DNA from: Azorinus chamasolen
Lineage: Eukaryota > Mollusca > Bivalvia > Cardiida > Solecurtidae
Direction: 5' to 3'
DNA length: 64,000 nt
NCBI GenBank assembly: GCA_963576725.1
Contig: OY755240.1
Span: forward strand, 96,816,316-96,880,315
Below are positions 23,560 to 33,830 of this stretch, piece by piece. The notes beneath the pieces were generated by a model that was not told where the DNA came from, did not search any database, and was given only the letters and a program-made list of their open reading frames with translations. Position 1 is the stretch's first letter. Every line of letters starts with the position of its first letter. The position numbers and the translations under genes were made by a program.

Positions 23560-24185
23560 AACCTTTTCCATGTTCTACATTTATTCCAAATTGCAATACC
23601 TACTGAATATTGATGGATAGAATAGTTATCATGCTTTATATGTACAGTAGAACCTGGTTTACGCGACCATTTATTTATTGATTACATGAACCTTTAGTGC
23701 AGGACAAAAGGAATACAAAAACTGTTAATACCATTTCGATTAAACAATATTTTACATTTTCCTTCATATAAACGCTCTACACGCCTTCAAAAAACTGCCT
23801 GATCAGGGTCTACTCTATCTGCTTATGAACTTATAATAGATATGATTCTTTGGTTTCTACCAATACTAATGGAAAACGTCGTCCCGTACTTCATTCTCAG
23901 TGTTGTTATACCTTCTGATCCTTTGAGATCATGAATTTCAGTACTTCTTGTTCTGAAAATTGAATACCGCTTAAGCCGGTGCTAGGGGGCGTGAGCAGTG
24001 TTGCACGTTCAATTACTGTTCATGAACAGACTCAATAAAACCGAGTCTGCAATTTTCCCTTTTTGTGATGCAATTTTTGCTCTCAGGGGATCACCTCCCT
24101 TTAGAATTTTTAATTTCTACTAAACATTCGTAATGTCATTATTTCTTAATATATGAATGTTCAACAGGGAAAGGGTGAACGAGTA
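23560..24185. repeat. Family A and C MITE pieces with a family-D repeat
   Basis: ACCTTTTCCATGTTCTAC (23563) and CTGATCAGGGTCTACTC (23800) are family A; AGTAGAACCTGG (23646) is a family-C end. From 23878 to 24105 lies one unit of the 281-bp repeat D, with CATTCTCAGTGTTGTTATAC, AAGCCGGTGCTAGGGGGCG and the hairpin AGACTCAATAAAACCGAGTCT. Confidence 0.65.
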
Positions 24186-24282
24186 GTTAAAATACTCCAA
24201 CCATTTGTACTTAATGTGCAGGGACATGAGAACATAACCAACGGCTGTATAGGTCTCCGATATATTTCTTCATCTTTTTCAG

Positions 24283-24338
24283 GCACCATGTACCTACAAA
24301 TATCGTTTCTGTGCCTGTTGAGTTCGGTAGCGCTTGTG
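24283..24338 (+). CDS. Host gene exon 1 (coding): signal peptide
   Basis: A strong acceptor (CTTCATCTTTTTCAG) precedes GCACC-ATG. The 17 codons at 24288-24338 read MYLQISFLCLLSSVALV, a textbook hydrophobic signal sequence, and the exon ends in phase 0 at GTG|GTAAGT. The acceptor just upstream of ATG implies at least one untranslated exon further left, not located. Exons 2-5 below continue the frame; introns are 2257, 6784, 13872 and 8785 bases. The joined protein is unrecognised. It is probably secreted or exported through the ER. Confidence 0.65.
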
Positions 24339-24383
24339 GTAAGTAATCGTCTTGTCACTATATATTTATATTTCTCAAACTAC

Positions 24384-24515
24384 TAAGAGAGACAGCGAAA
24401 AGACAGACAGAGACAGGACATATAGAGACAGATAGAGACAGAGACAGAGATATACACACACAGAGACATAGGAGACAGAGACAGAGACAGACAGATGGAC
24501 AGAGAGAGACAGATA
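24384..24515. repeat. AGACAG-rich simple repeat
   Basis: Degenerate GACAGA/GAGACA tract in intron 1. The minus-strand Leu/Ser/Cys frame is an artefact. Confidence 0.85.
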
Positions 24516-24654
24516 GATAAATTGTGAAAGACCAGGAGCTACACAGTTTACAGAGCTGACGTGAATACATCTTTCTGGTAAGTACTTGCGGGCATTATAG
24601 GTCAGTCCCTTTTCTCATCAGACACTCCCTCAGACAGTTAACACAATAGTCTAG

Positions 24655-25295
24655 TAATAAACAAATAAAATAAATAAATAAGTAAATAAATAAAGATATC
24701 TGATGTGAACCTTGCAATGTCTACTCAATATAGTGTTGGTAATAATACCTTCTAGATCGTATTGACTTTCCTTTGTCCATTGACTAAACACATATCTGAA
24801 TACGCTGATACAATGATGGTGAAATTCTGTAGCTAAAATAGCTATGATGACATTTTAAGAAATAGCTTGCCCATGCGCACCGCTCTACCTTAGAACTTCT
24901 TCGTGACCTCCGATCTCATTTGTCAAGTAGACGTTGGAAGGTTCATATCAGATATCTTTATTTATTTATCTATTTTATTTATATATTTATTACTGGACTA
25001 TTGTGTTTACTCTCTGCTTGATTGTCTGATAAAGAAAGGTCTGACCTATAATGCCAACGAGTACCTACTAGAACGAAGTATACACGTCAGCTCTGTATAC
25101 TGTGTAGCTCCTGATCTTTCTCAATTTAAATCTCGCAAACATATTACGTCATGCACGTTGGTTGACATGACCGACTGTTATCCGCGAATACCCGTGACGA
25201 ACCCGAATCTCCTTATATGCAAATTAGGTTAATATAATAGAAACAAATGGCCACCGATTACGCATTATATTTTTGTTTACAAGCAAAGTGGCCTC
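24655..25295. other. Intron 1 sequence without recognised element
   Basis: Contains a short (AAAT)n run at 24658-24695. The 109-codon frame at 24903-25232 has no recognisable motif. Confidence 0.5.
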
Positions 25296-25505
25296 TTTAA
25301 TACTGGTCCTTCGGGATCATTAGTTTTGATGTTATTAGTTTTGAAAATTGAATACTGTTAAGCCGGTGCTAGGGGGCGTAAGTAGTGTTGCACTTTTAAT
25401 TACTACTCATGAACAGACTCAATAAAACCGAGTCTACAATTTTCTCTTTTTGCATTTCTACTTTTGCTTTCGAAGTATCACCCATTTTTAGAATATTTGT
25501 ATTAT
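25296..25505 (+). repeat. Repeat D, one partial unit
   Basis: GGTCCTTCGGGATCATTAG, AAGCCGGTGCTAGGGGGCG and AGACTCAATAAAACCGAGTC. Confidence 0.8.
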
Positions 25506-25519
25506 AATACAGCCTCTAA

Positions 25520-25745
25520 CCCTTTCTCTGTTCAATATTAATGTAAAACTTAATGACACCATGAATATGTATAAGCTATATTTCTAATAATGGCACATCT
25601 ACACACGCATTTTGGTATTGGACGAAACATTAGAATCGTATCTAGCAAACCCTGTTCAGACGGCTCTTATAGGAGCCGTCTGATCTGGGTCTACTGTGAT
25701 TGTAAATGCATGAAAGAGCGTTTTATGAAGGAAATGGGTAAAACT
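25520..25745. repeat. Hairpin MITE family A, complete
   Basis: TAACCCTTTCTCTGTTC to AAGGAAATGGGTAAA; perfect core CAGACGGCTCTTATAGGAGC with its mirror. In intron 1. Confidence 0.85.
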
Positions 25746-25827
25746 AATTAACAATCAACTGCTATCGCTGTATAATCTACAATCTCTCTAAAGCGTCTAC
25801 TCAAAATATGTCTGACTGACGGTCTTT

Positions 25828-26063
25828 AATCCTTTACTCCATGAACTGTCAGGTAAGAAATAACGACCTCATGAATATTGATTATGCTTATTTTTATTAT
25901 GGTATGTGAACACAGGAAATTTTGACCATGTCAGAAACTGTAGTTATATCTATATTATTCATAAGCAAACAGAACAGACCCTGATCATGCTCCTACATGA
26001 GCCGTCTGATCTGGATGTACTCTGTTTGCAAATGCCTAGAAATACGTATATAAAGGACTATGG
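25828..26063. repeat. Hairpin MITE family A
   Basis: TAATCCTTTACTCCATGAAC start; AACAGACCCTGATCATGCTC core; in intron 1. Confidence 0.75.
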
Positions 26064-26296
26064 CAGATAATGCCTTAATGTATGACAACAGTATCACAGG
26101 AGGCACAGGAAGTTTTCTGCAATACTTTTGTACTGTTTTTACAGTTACATATTCTTAAAGAGTCAGACTCTTCTGTTGTTTCCATTGTTACGGAAGTATA
26201 TACCGGGAGGAATATTGGACAAAATCGTACAGATCAACAATATCCTTGCAAAGCCAATAATATGGCTACAAGTACAGTGAAACTTGTTTACTTTCA

Positions 26297-26530
26297 CCCT
26301 TGCCTTGTTCAATGATCATGTAAGAAATAATTACTTGATGAATATTGAATATATCATTTTATAGTGGCACATGATCAGCACAGTTTGGCTCAAACTTATA
26401 CAAACAGATCTATTATTATTATTTCATAAGCAAACAGAGAAGACCATGATCAGAGCCGTCTGATCTGGGTGTAGATCTACCCTGTTTGCAAATGCGTGAA
26501 AAGGCGTTTATACGAAGGAACGGGTTAAAA
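26297..26530. repeat. Hairpin MITE family A
   Basis: Begins CCTTGCCTTGTTCAATGATC and ends AAGGAACGGGTTAAA, 66 bases before exon 2. Confidence 0.75.
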
Positions 26531-26595
26531 CTAGTTGCTATACTGACACAACACAGTTGTATGCTCTTTATTGCATATGTGTTACTGTATTTCAG

Positions 26596-26611
26596 GTTGG
26601 CCAGCCAACAA
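26596..26611 (+). CDS. Host gene exon 2: 16-nt microexon
   Basis: TACTGTATTTCAG | GTTGGCCAGCCAACAA | GTAAGTAT. Both splice sites match consensus. Length 16 shifts the phase from 0 to 1, exactly what exon 3 requires; it encodes VGQPT plus one base, the likely start of the mature protein after the signal peptide. Confidence 0.55.
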
Positions 26612-26799
26612 GTAAGTATACTCTCTCTCTCTTTAGATTTCGTACTAGCAAGAAATAATCGACTGTGACGTTGTGACGTCAGGTCACATCAATGACGTAA
26701 CCTGTAATACCCTTATAAGTCATTAGCATCGACCAGTTTCAAGCAGTTTGTATTTTTTAGATATTTTTTCTATTTCTTCAGATTATAAACGTGCCTGTT

Positions 26800-27330
26800 A
26801 TAATTAGCCTAAACATGTTGACGATGTTTCAATGTCATTTTGATTATGCTTGCTCTGTTTGGTATCCAGGTTTATGTCCAAATCTGAAGAACAGATTGCA
26901 GACAACCAGAATAAATTTATCCGTTTTGTTTTAAATCTAGACAATAGGTCACATGATGCTCCTATGCATTTTAAACTCCTAAATTGGTTACTCGTTTCAA
27001 AAAGGTCAGACCAAAATGCTTTTTGTCATGTTTTATAGTAAAAATGGAACTGCTCCTGATTGCCTCGGCGAGCATTTTGTTCCTCTAAATTCAGTACATA
27101 ACCGATATACATGGTTAAACATGAAAGCAGCCCCAATACCTGATAGTCCGTTTAACTATAATGTTGCTGCAGATGAACGCTATGCTATTCCAAAGGTAAA
27201 CAGTTTTGGTAAGAAGTCTTTTTCTTACAAGGATTTTTAATTATTGAATAGATTGCCCTGGACTATTACAAAATGTAAAACTCTTCGACATTTCAAAACT
27301 GTTTTAAAAAAACACTTACAGGACAGTTAG
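26800..27330 (+). pseudogene. LINE RT C-terminal remnant
   Basis: Frames read HFDYACSVWYPGL, NKFIRFVLNLDNRSH, HFKLLNWLLVSKRSDQ, then after a frameshift NGTAPDCLGEHF and KVNSFGKKSFSYKDF, stop, NRLPWTITKCKTLRHF. This is the region after the RT domain of Jockey/RTE-type LINEs. It is 5'-truncated, with at least one frameshift and one stop, in intron 2. Sequence to about 27.4 kb may be its 3' UTR. Confidence 0.75.
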
Positions 27331-27399
27331 TATCTTTTTTCCAGGTATGGGTCTGACACGCTCTTCTGACGCCCGCAATTCTAAAGAGAAATCAAGTAC

Positions 27400-28020
27400 T
27401 GTCATGAAAAAACACGGTTTCCACTATCAGTAAGTAATGCACTGCTCGGAAAAAATAACAAAGCAAGGGAACCAACTCCAGTTTAACTCTTAAAGTATTC
27501 CTCAGTAGTTATCTCCCATGCTGCAAATCTAACTGCGAGAACTTTGCTTTGAAATCTTCTAGGATTAAAAGTACATTTTGGAACTTTCTGGCATATAAAG
27601 ATATTTTGCCCCTTTCTCTCTTGGATAAATCTGCCTTAAAAAGAATTGGCCAAAATCCATCTCTTCAGTTTCAAAATTCTAAAACAAAGTATTAAAACGC
27701 TATGTTTTACGATTTTCAAACGTCGCAAATCTGTCAATATCATGTGGACCCAAAAGCTGTTTATGTACTCAAAAAACTCATTGGTTATCCCCCCACCCAT
27801 CAGTATTTGAATGTTTGCTTATGCTATCTGCAACTTCATACATTTCTCGAGGAATCCACTGAATATTAAGGTCAATATTACAATTCAAACAATGATTGAA
27901 TATGTTGTACTATATTTACAACTCTTGTTGTAAATTCAACTTGGTGCTTCCACACTTAACAATGTGAATACAATTCTGAGAGTCTGAAAACCACTTCACT
28001 GACCACCCAAATAAGGTAAA
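27400..28020. other. Intron 2 sequence, nothing firm
   Basis: Possible LINE 3' UTR followed by AT-rich sequence. No coding frame. Confidence 0.45.
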
Positions 28021-28026
28021 ACCGTC

Positions 28027-28981
28027 AATACTTTACAGACCGAACTCTATGATGGGTAGTACTCTATGATGGTATACTCTTAAACTCGGATACGGGATGA
28101 GCTTACCAGACTCATGTATTACTTTTTCCCTGTCGTGCCCCTAACGGCTTACCTGCAGGTGCTCTGACTTCAGCAAAGTCATTGAGAACATATTTGACGG
28201 ACTTTCACAGTTATTATGATATGTTCTACATGTCCTGTGTTCACCGTCGTCTATTTTGTGGGTTAGTCCGGCGGGGATACCTTTATTTACACTATTTGTA
28301 ACGCTAGGGTGACTTTGAGAGAAGTGTGAGGTTAGGACGTCCATAAACCGGTTTAAACCCCAGTGGTGTTTTTGCTACAATACTTTACAGACCGAACTCT
28401 ATGATGGGTAGTACTCTATGATGGTATACTCTTAAACTCGGATACGGGATGAGCTTACCAGACTCATGTATTACTTTTTCCCTGTCGTGCCCCTAACGGC
28501 TTACCTGCAGGTGCTCTGACTTCAGCAAAGTCATTGAGAACATATTTGACGGACTTTCACAGTTATTATGATATGTTCTACATGTCCTGTGTTCACCGTC
28601 GTCTATTTTGTGGGTTAGTCCGGCGGGGATACCTTTATTTACACTATTTGTAACGCTAGGGTGACTTTGAGAGAAGTGTGAGGTTAGGACGTCCATAAAC
28701 CGGTTTAAACCCCAGTGGTGTTTTTGCTACTGACCGTGCCAATGCGGTAATCTCTTTGTCAGACTTCCTTTTGTTTGCCTTGCGTCTTTGTGCTTGTGAT
28801 TTTGTTCATGTGTGGAGTGTTTGTCTCTGGTTCGTGTGTGTCTGTTGGTGTTTTCTGTGTTCATCTCGTGTGTGAGTGTGCGTTTGGGTGTGTGGTTGTG
28901 TGTGTCATGCTGTCTATCGGTGTTTTGTTGGTGGTTGCGTCTTGTATGTGGCTTTGCCTGCTTGACTTTACTGCTTTTCCA
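28027..28981 (+). mobile_element. PLE subfamily A 3' region with exact 352-bp duplication (copy P4)
   Basis: Begins with UTR (GTAGTACTCTATGATGG) and repeats 28027-28378 as 28379-28730 without visible difference. The junction falls just inside the conserved hairpin (TTTTTGCTAC|AATACTTT). The second unit continues into the full tail (TGACCGTGCCAATGCGG) and ends TGCTTTTCCA. The two identical 67-codon minus frames are shadows of the duplication. Confidence 0.85.
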
Positions 28982-29324
28982 ATCAAATAAATACACTTGT
29001 CACAATGGTTTCAAAACATGGTTTTTATAGAGACGCCGATAAGTGTCAGTGGGTTGGAATGGGTTAATGTCTCTCAGTCTTGTGACAAAATGGGAAATAT
29101 ATGCAACACTTTAAACCTTATCCCGCTATCCGTGACCTGGCTCGCATTTGTAAACAGTCTGGAGTCAGATAATAAAACGTCGAGTAGCTTGTCGTCTCAT
29201 CAGGATCCAAGTGGTTTGACATTTGTTTAATAGTGTTTCAAATTCTTGAATAGGAAGTAGTAAAACGTGTAGCAGATACAAATTTGAGTAGACATTTGTT
29301 TCACTACTAACTGTTTTTACTACT

Positions 29325-29812
29325 TTTCCATTTATAATATAACAGAGATAATGGTACAATAATCCTAAATGTTTTAAAATATGACAGAGATAAACAATAC
29401 TACTAAATGTTTTATAATATAACAGAGATAACGGTACAATAATACTAAATGTTTTAAAATATGACAGAGATAAACCATAATACTAAATGTTTTATAATAT
29501 AACAGAGATAATGGTACAATAATACTAAAGTTTTTAAAATATGACAGAGATAAACCATGATACTAGGTGTTTTAAAATATGACAGAGATAAACAATAGTG
29601 CTAAATGTTTTATGATATAACATAGATAATGCTACAATACTACTAAATGTTTTAAAATATGACGGGGATAAACAATAATACTAAATGTTTTATAATATAA
29701 CAGAGATAATGGTACAATAATTCTAAATGTTTTTAAAATATAACAGATGTAATGCTTTATAGTGGTTACAGTAATGCCAAATGTTTTATGATATGAAAGA
29801 GATAATGGTTTA
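29325..29812. repeat. AT-rich minisatellite, ~60-bp units
   Basis: Alternating half-units ATGTTTTATAATATAACAGA and ATGTTTTAAAATATGACAGA, about eight full periods, in intron 2. Confidence 0.85.
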
Positions 29813-30381
29813 GGAAGAATGGTTATGACCCATTTATATTGCGACACACTGCATGTTTGGTTAATGACCTCTTTACAGTCGATCGTTACGCTTCCCTCTT
29901 TGCTATTGCGATGACAGACCGAGGGTAGTACTCTATGATGGTATACTCTTAAACCCAGAAATGGGATGAGCGTACCAGACTCATGTATTGCATTTTTTCT
30001 GCCATGCCCTTAACGAACGACTTCCCTGCAGTTGCTGTGACTTAAGCAAAGTCATTGAGTACATATTTGGCTGACTTTCACAGTTGTTATGCTATGTTTA
30101 TCATTTTGTCCTGTGTTTACCCTCTTCTATGTTGCGGGTAAGTCCAGCGGGGATACCTTTATTTACACTATTTGTTAAGCTAGGGTGTATTTGAGATAAG
30201 TGGGAGGTTAGGATGTTCGTAAACTGGTTTAAAGCCCCAGTGATGGTTTTGCCACTGACTGCTACAAGGCGGTACTCTCTTTGTCACCCCTGCTTTTATG
30301 TTTGTTTGGTGTTTTTGTTTCTTTGTAAGTGTGCGTTTGTTCATGTGCTCTTTTCATCTCGTGTGCGTGCGTGTGTATGTA
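29813..30381 (+). mobile_element. PLE subfamily A, ORF end and tail (copy P5)
   Basis: Starts at the last 30 codons (KNGYDPFILRHTACL...AMTDRG, stop at 29926-29928), then the UTR with ACTCTATGATGGTATACTC and the palindrome AAACTGGTTTAAA (eroded). Ends in a GTGT run at 30381, abutting copy P6 in opposite orientation. Confidence 0.8.
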
Positions 30382-31690
30382 TGGAAAAGTAATAAATGGA
30401 AAAGTAGTAAAGTCAAGCAGGCAAAGCCACATGCAAGACGCAACCACCACCAAAACACCGATAGACAGCATGACTCACACACACACACACAACCACACAC
30501 CCAAACGCACACACACACACACACGAAATGAACACAGAAAACACCAAAAGACACACAAGAACCAGGGACAAACGTTCCACAACATGAACAAACCACAAGC
30601 ACAAAGACGCAAGGCAAACAAAAGGAAGGGTGACAAAGAGAGTACCGCCTTGGCACGGTCAGCAGCAAAAACACCACTGGGGGTTTAAACTGGGGGTGTA
30701 AAGTCAAGCAGGCAAAGCCACATACAATACGCAACCACCACCAAAACACCGATAGACAGCATGACACACACATACACACACAACCACACACCCAAACGCA
30801 CACTCACACACGAGATAACACAGAAAACATCAACAGACATACAAAAACTAGACAAACACTCCACACATGAACAAAATCACAAGCACAAAGACGTAAGGCA
30901 AACAAAAGGAAGGGTGACAAAGACCACGGTGAACACAAGACAACATGTAAAACATAGCATAATAACTGTGACAATCCGTCAAATATGTACTCAATGACTT
31001 TGCTGAAGTCAGAGCACCTGCAGGTAAGCCGTTAAGGGCACGACAGGGAAAACGTAATACATGAGTCTGGTAAGCTCATCCCGTATCCGAGTTTAAGAGT
31101 ATACCATCATAGAGTATTACCCTCGGCCTGTCATCGCGCAAGCAAAGAGGGAAGCGTAGCTACCGACTGCAAACGGGTCGATAACTAAACATGCAGTGCG
31201 TTGCAATATAATGGGATCATAACCTTTCTTCTTAAATGTTTTAATGCGTTTTATAAACAAATCATGAAAATGGATATGACCCCGAATTTTCCTAAGTTTG
31301 AAGATAACATCCCCATAAAGGTCTGGTTGAGAAATGCCTTGTTGCAGTAACGTCCGTAGATTGCAATTATATTTACTAATGAGTGGTAAATTTCGATAAT
31401 AAAATTTAGAAAACGTTTTCCGAAGTTTGTGATATCTGTAACCTTGCTTAAGAAGTTTATCAGTTATAACTAAATCACGACTGTTAAAAATCTTCAAGCA
31501 AATAACAGGCTCGGGCAAATCGAATAAGTTGAGAAATATAAACCCCATAAGATGTAGAACGGGGCACATCTCCATCTAGAAAAGGATAATTAACAATTTT
31601 AAAATTAAAATCGTCTCTTTTATCGTATATTTTGGACGAAACTTTATCATTTGTAATTGAAAGATTCAAATCTAAAAATCTAAATATAAA
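30382..31690 (-). mobile_element. PLE subfamily A, two tail units plus RT C-terminus (copy P6)
   Basis: Minus strand from 31690: NDKVSSKIYDKRDDFNFKIV, DGDVPRSTSYGVYISQLIRF, one frameshift near 31490, then KLLKQGYRYHKLRKTFSKF to the stop after AMTGRG at 31117. The UTR runs to about 30925, followed by two head-to-tail tail units (to 30700 and 30382). No endonuclease motif follows the RT. Copies P5 and P6 are tail to tail. Confidence 0.85.
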
Positions 31691-31744
31691 GCTATGATGT
31701 CAGATTTATTCGTTAGGGTTAGTGTTATGTTAGTGTTAATCTGG

Positions 31745-31886
31745 CGTCTATGTATTTTTGCATTTGCTCATGTTTAAAATTCTCTGTGTGTATGTGTGGT
31801 TGTGTATTACTTGCTTTCTATCGATGTTTTGGTGATGTTGCATCTTGTATGTGTCTTTTCCCGCTTGACCTTTACTACTTCTTCAT
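31745..31886 (+). mobile_element. Diverged PLE tail stub (copy P7)
   Basis: TTTCTATCGATGTTTTGGTG, CATCTTGTATGTG and CGCTTGACCTTTACTACTTC match the terminal 90 bases of subfamily A. Confidence 0.6.
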
Positions 31887-32019
31887 TTATATTGGTTACA
31901 ATATGACAGATAATGGCTTATTTTGTAAACATGAATTGATTTAGGCGATAATCGATAACAGGACCAGACAGGTTGTTGTTCCACAATTGTTTGGTGGAAT
32001 TCAGATCAAGATAAGTTCT

Positions 32020-32215
32020 TGTATACAATAGAACCTGTCTTATGCGGTTATTCATTTATTGAAAAGGTGGTTGCTTAATACAGGGTACATGTAATGCAGA
32101 AATATTCTATAGGAGCTTTCTGCATTACTTTTGACCTGCATTTACTTACCACCTGCCTTACAGACCCACAGATAGACTTCTTTTGATGGTCGCTTCAGAC
32201 ATGTTCTACTGATTC
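32020..32215. repeat. MITE family C
   Basis: AATAGAACCTGTCTTATGCG start; central palindrome AATGCAGAAATATTCTATAG / AGCTTTCTGCATT; ends GATGGTCGCTTCAGAC. Confidence 0.75.
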
Positions 32216-32249
32216 CAATATTTTATCAGACCCCTATAGTGGCTCATTC

Positions 32250-32945
32250 CTTTTTGCGTGCCTTCAGAATTTTCTCTTTTTTATTGCATTCTATTTCAAG
32301 ACGAAAATGAGCCGAGTATGCAATTTTCACTTTTTGCATTTTACTTTTGCTTTCGAAGAATAACCCATTTTCAGAATATATGTACATGTGCTTCACAACA
32401 GCAGGCGTTATGTGCTTGTGTGGCGGCAGTAAAATGTCGCCCCGAACTTCATTCTCAGTGTTGTTATATTTTCTGGTCCTTCGGGATCATTAGTTTTCAT
32501 GTTATTAGTTTTGAAAATTGAATACTGCTTAAGTCGGTGCTAGGGGGGCATGAGTAGTGTTGTACTTTTTATTACTACTCATGAACATACTCAATAAAAC
32601 CGAGTGTGCAATTTTCTCTTTTTGCATTTTACATTTGCTTTCGAATGATCATCCATTTTCAGATATATGTACTTCACAACAGCAGATGTTAAGTGCTTGT
32701 GTAGCGGCCGTAAAAAGTCGCCCCGTACTTCATTCTCAGTGTTGTTACATTTTCTGGTCCTTCGAGATCCTTAGTTTTCATGTTATTAGTTTTGAAAATT
32801 GAATACTGCTTAAGCCGGTGCTAGGGGGCGCGAGTAGTGTTGCACTTTTAATTACTACTCATGAACAGACTCAATAAAACCGAGTCTGCAATTTTCTCTT
32901 TTTGAATTTTACTTTTGCTTTCGAAGGATCACCCATTTCAGAATA
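32250..32945 (+). repeat. Repeat D, three tandem units
   Basis: The marker GCAATTTTC recurs at 32320, 32608 and 32888, period about 280-288. Each unit has ACTTCATTCTCAGTGTTG, GGTGCTAGGGGG and ACTCAATAAAACCGAG. In intron 2. Confidence 0.85.
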
Positions 32946-32949
32946 TATT

Positions 32950-33375
32950 TATTTCTTTTCTACAGTTTCTCTGTTTGTAGCTCCATCATTGAGTACACTA
33001 GCGATAGGTGGATACAGTTTGTTTCACTTGAATGTTTTTGTTTTACATTCACTTTACCACTGTGTTTGCCATCGCGGTTGTTGTAGATTAGTCGGAGAGG
33101 GGATACGTTTATTTACACTGTTTGTCTTTTAGGGTGGGGATGGAATAAGTGTGAGGTTGGGCGCCCCAAACCGGTTTAACCCCCCCAAGTGACTTTTGTC
33201 TCTGACCGTTCCAAGGCTGTACTTCCATCTTCCCCTATTGTATGTTTGTTTTGTCTTTGTGCGTCTCTTTATGTTTTTGCTAGTTATGTACATTCGCTGT
33301 GTTTTCTTGTGTTGCTGCTCGGGCGGCTGTTAATTCTGTATTATGTGGTATTTCCTGCATGACTCATATTTGTAC
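32950..33375 (+). mobile_element. PLE subfamily B tail ending 20 bp before exon 3 (copy P8)
   Basis: From TTTCTACAGTTTCTCTGTTTG through GGGGATACGTTTATTTACAC and AAACCGGTTTAACC to GACTCATATTTGTAC at 33375. First hairpin partly broken (AGTGAC / GTCTCT). The exon-3 acceptor follows at 33394-33395. Confidence 0.8.
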
Positions 33376-33395
33376 GTTTGTTTATATTTACACAG

Positions 33396-33540
33396 TGATA
33401 CAAACTATTCGGTATGACGTGCCCCCACCGTCAACGACAGATATAGCGTTGGAAATCATTATTGCAACAAATGGTGCAACAATTAGCACGGTGGAAATTC
33501 TTTCCCTTGTATCAGCAGCCGATGCGTCTAACGATTGCAC
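33396..33540 (+). CDS. Host gene exon 3
   Basis: Acceptor TTTATATTTACACAG, donor CAC|GTATGT. Entering in phase 1 it reads M-IQTIRYDVPPPSTTDIALE, continues with alternating hydrophobic and polar residues typical of beta strands (GATISTVEILSL), and ends ...SNDC plus two bases (phase 2). One cysteine. The frame chosen by the phase of exon 2 is the only one with protein-like composition over the whole exon. Confidence 0.6.
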
Positions 33541-33569
33541 GTATGTATATATGTCATGTGTCATTCTGT

Positions 33570-33830
33570 TCAACAACCAATTCCTTCATATAAATGCGTT
33601 TTCACGCATTTGCAAACTTAGTAGACCAAGATCAGACGGTTCCTATAGGAACTGTCTTATCAGTGTCGCCCTTTGTTTGTTAATTGAATTTGATAGATAG
33701 TTTTCTTTAGTCTCTAACATGGCTACAATGTTCCAATTTTCATACTTCATAATAAATGTTTTGTCAATGAATATTCAGTAGGTATCGAAAGTAGTAATAA
33801 ACATAGGACAGGGAAAGGGTTAACCCTTTA
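33570..33830. repeat. Hairpin MITE family A, long form
   Basis: TCCTTCATATAAATGCGTTT, core CAGACGGTTCCTATAGGAAC, downstream GAATATTCAGTAGGTATCG, end GGGAAAGGGTTAA. Starts 30 bases after exon 3. Confidence 0.85.

Noticed and set aside
28141..28696. Two identical 67-codon frames
   Set aside because: Minus-strand shadows in the duplicated PLE 3' UTR.
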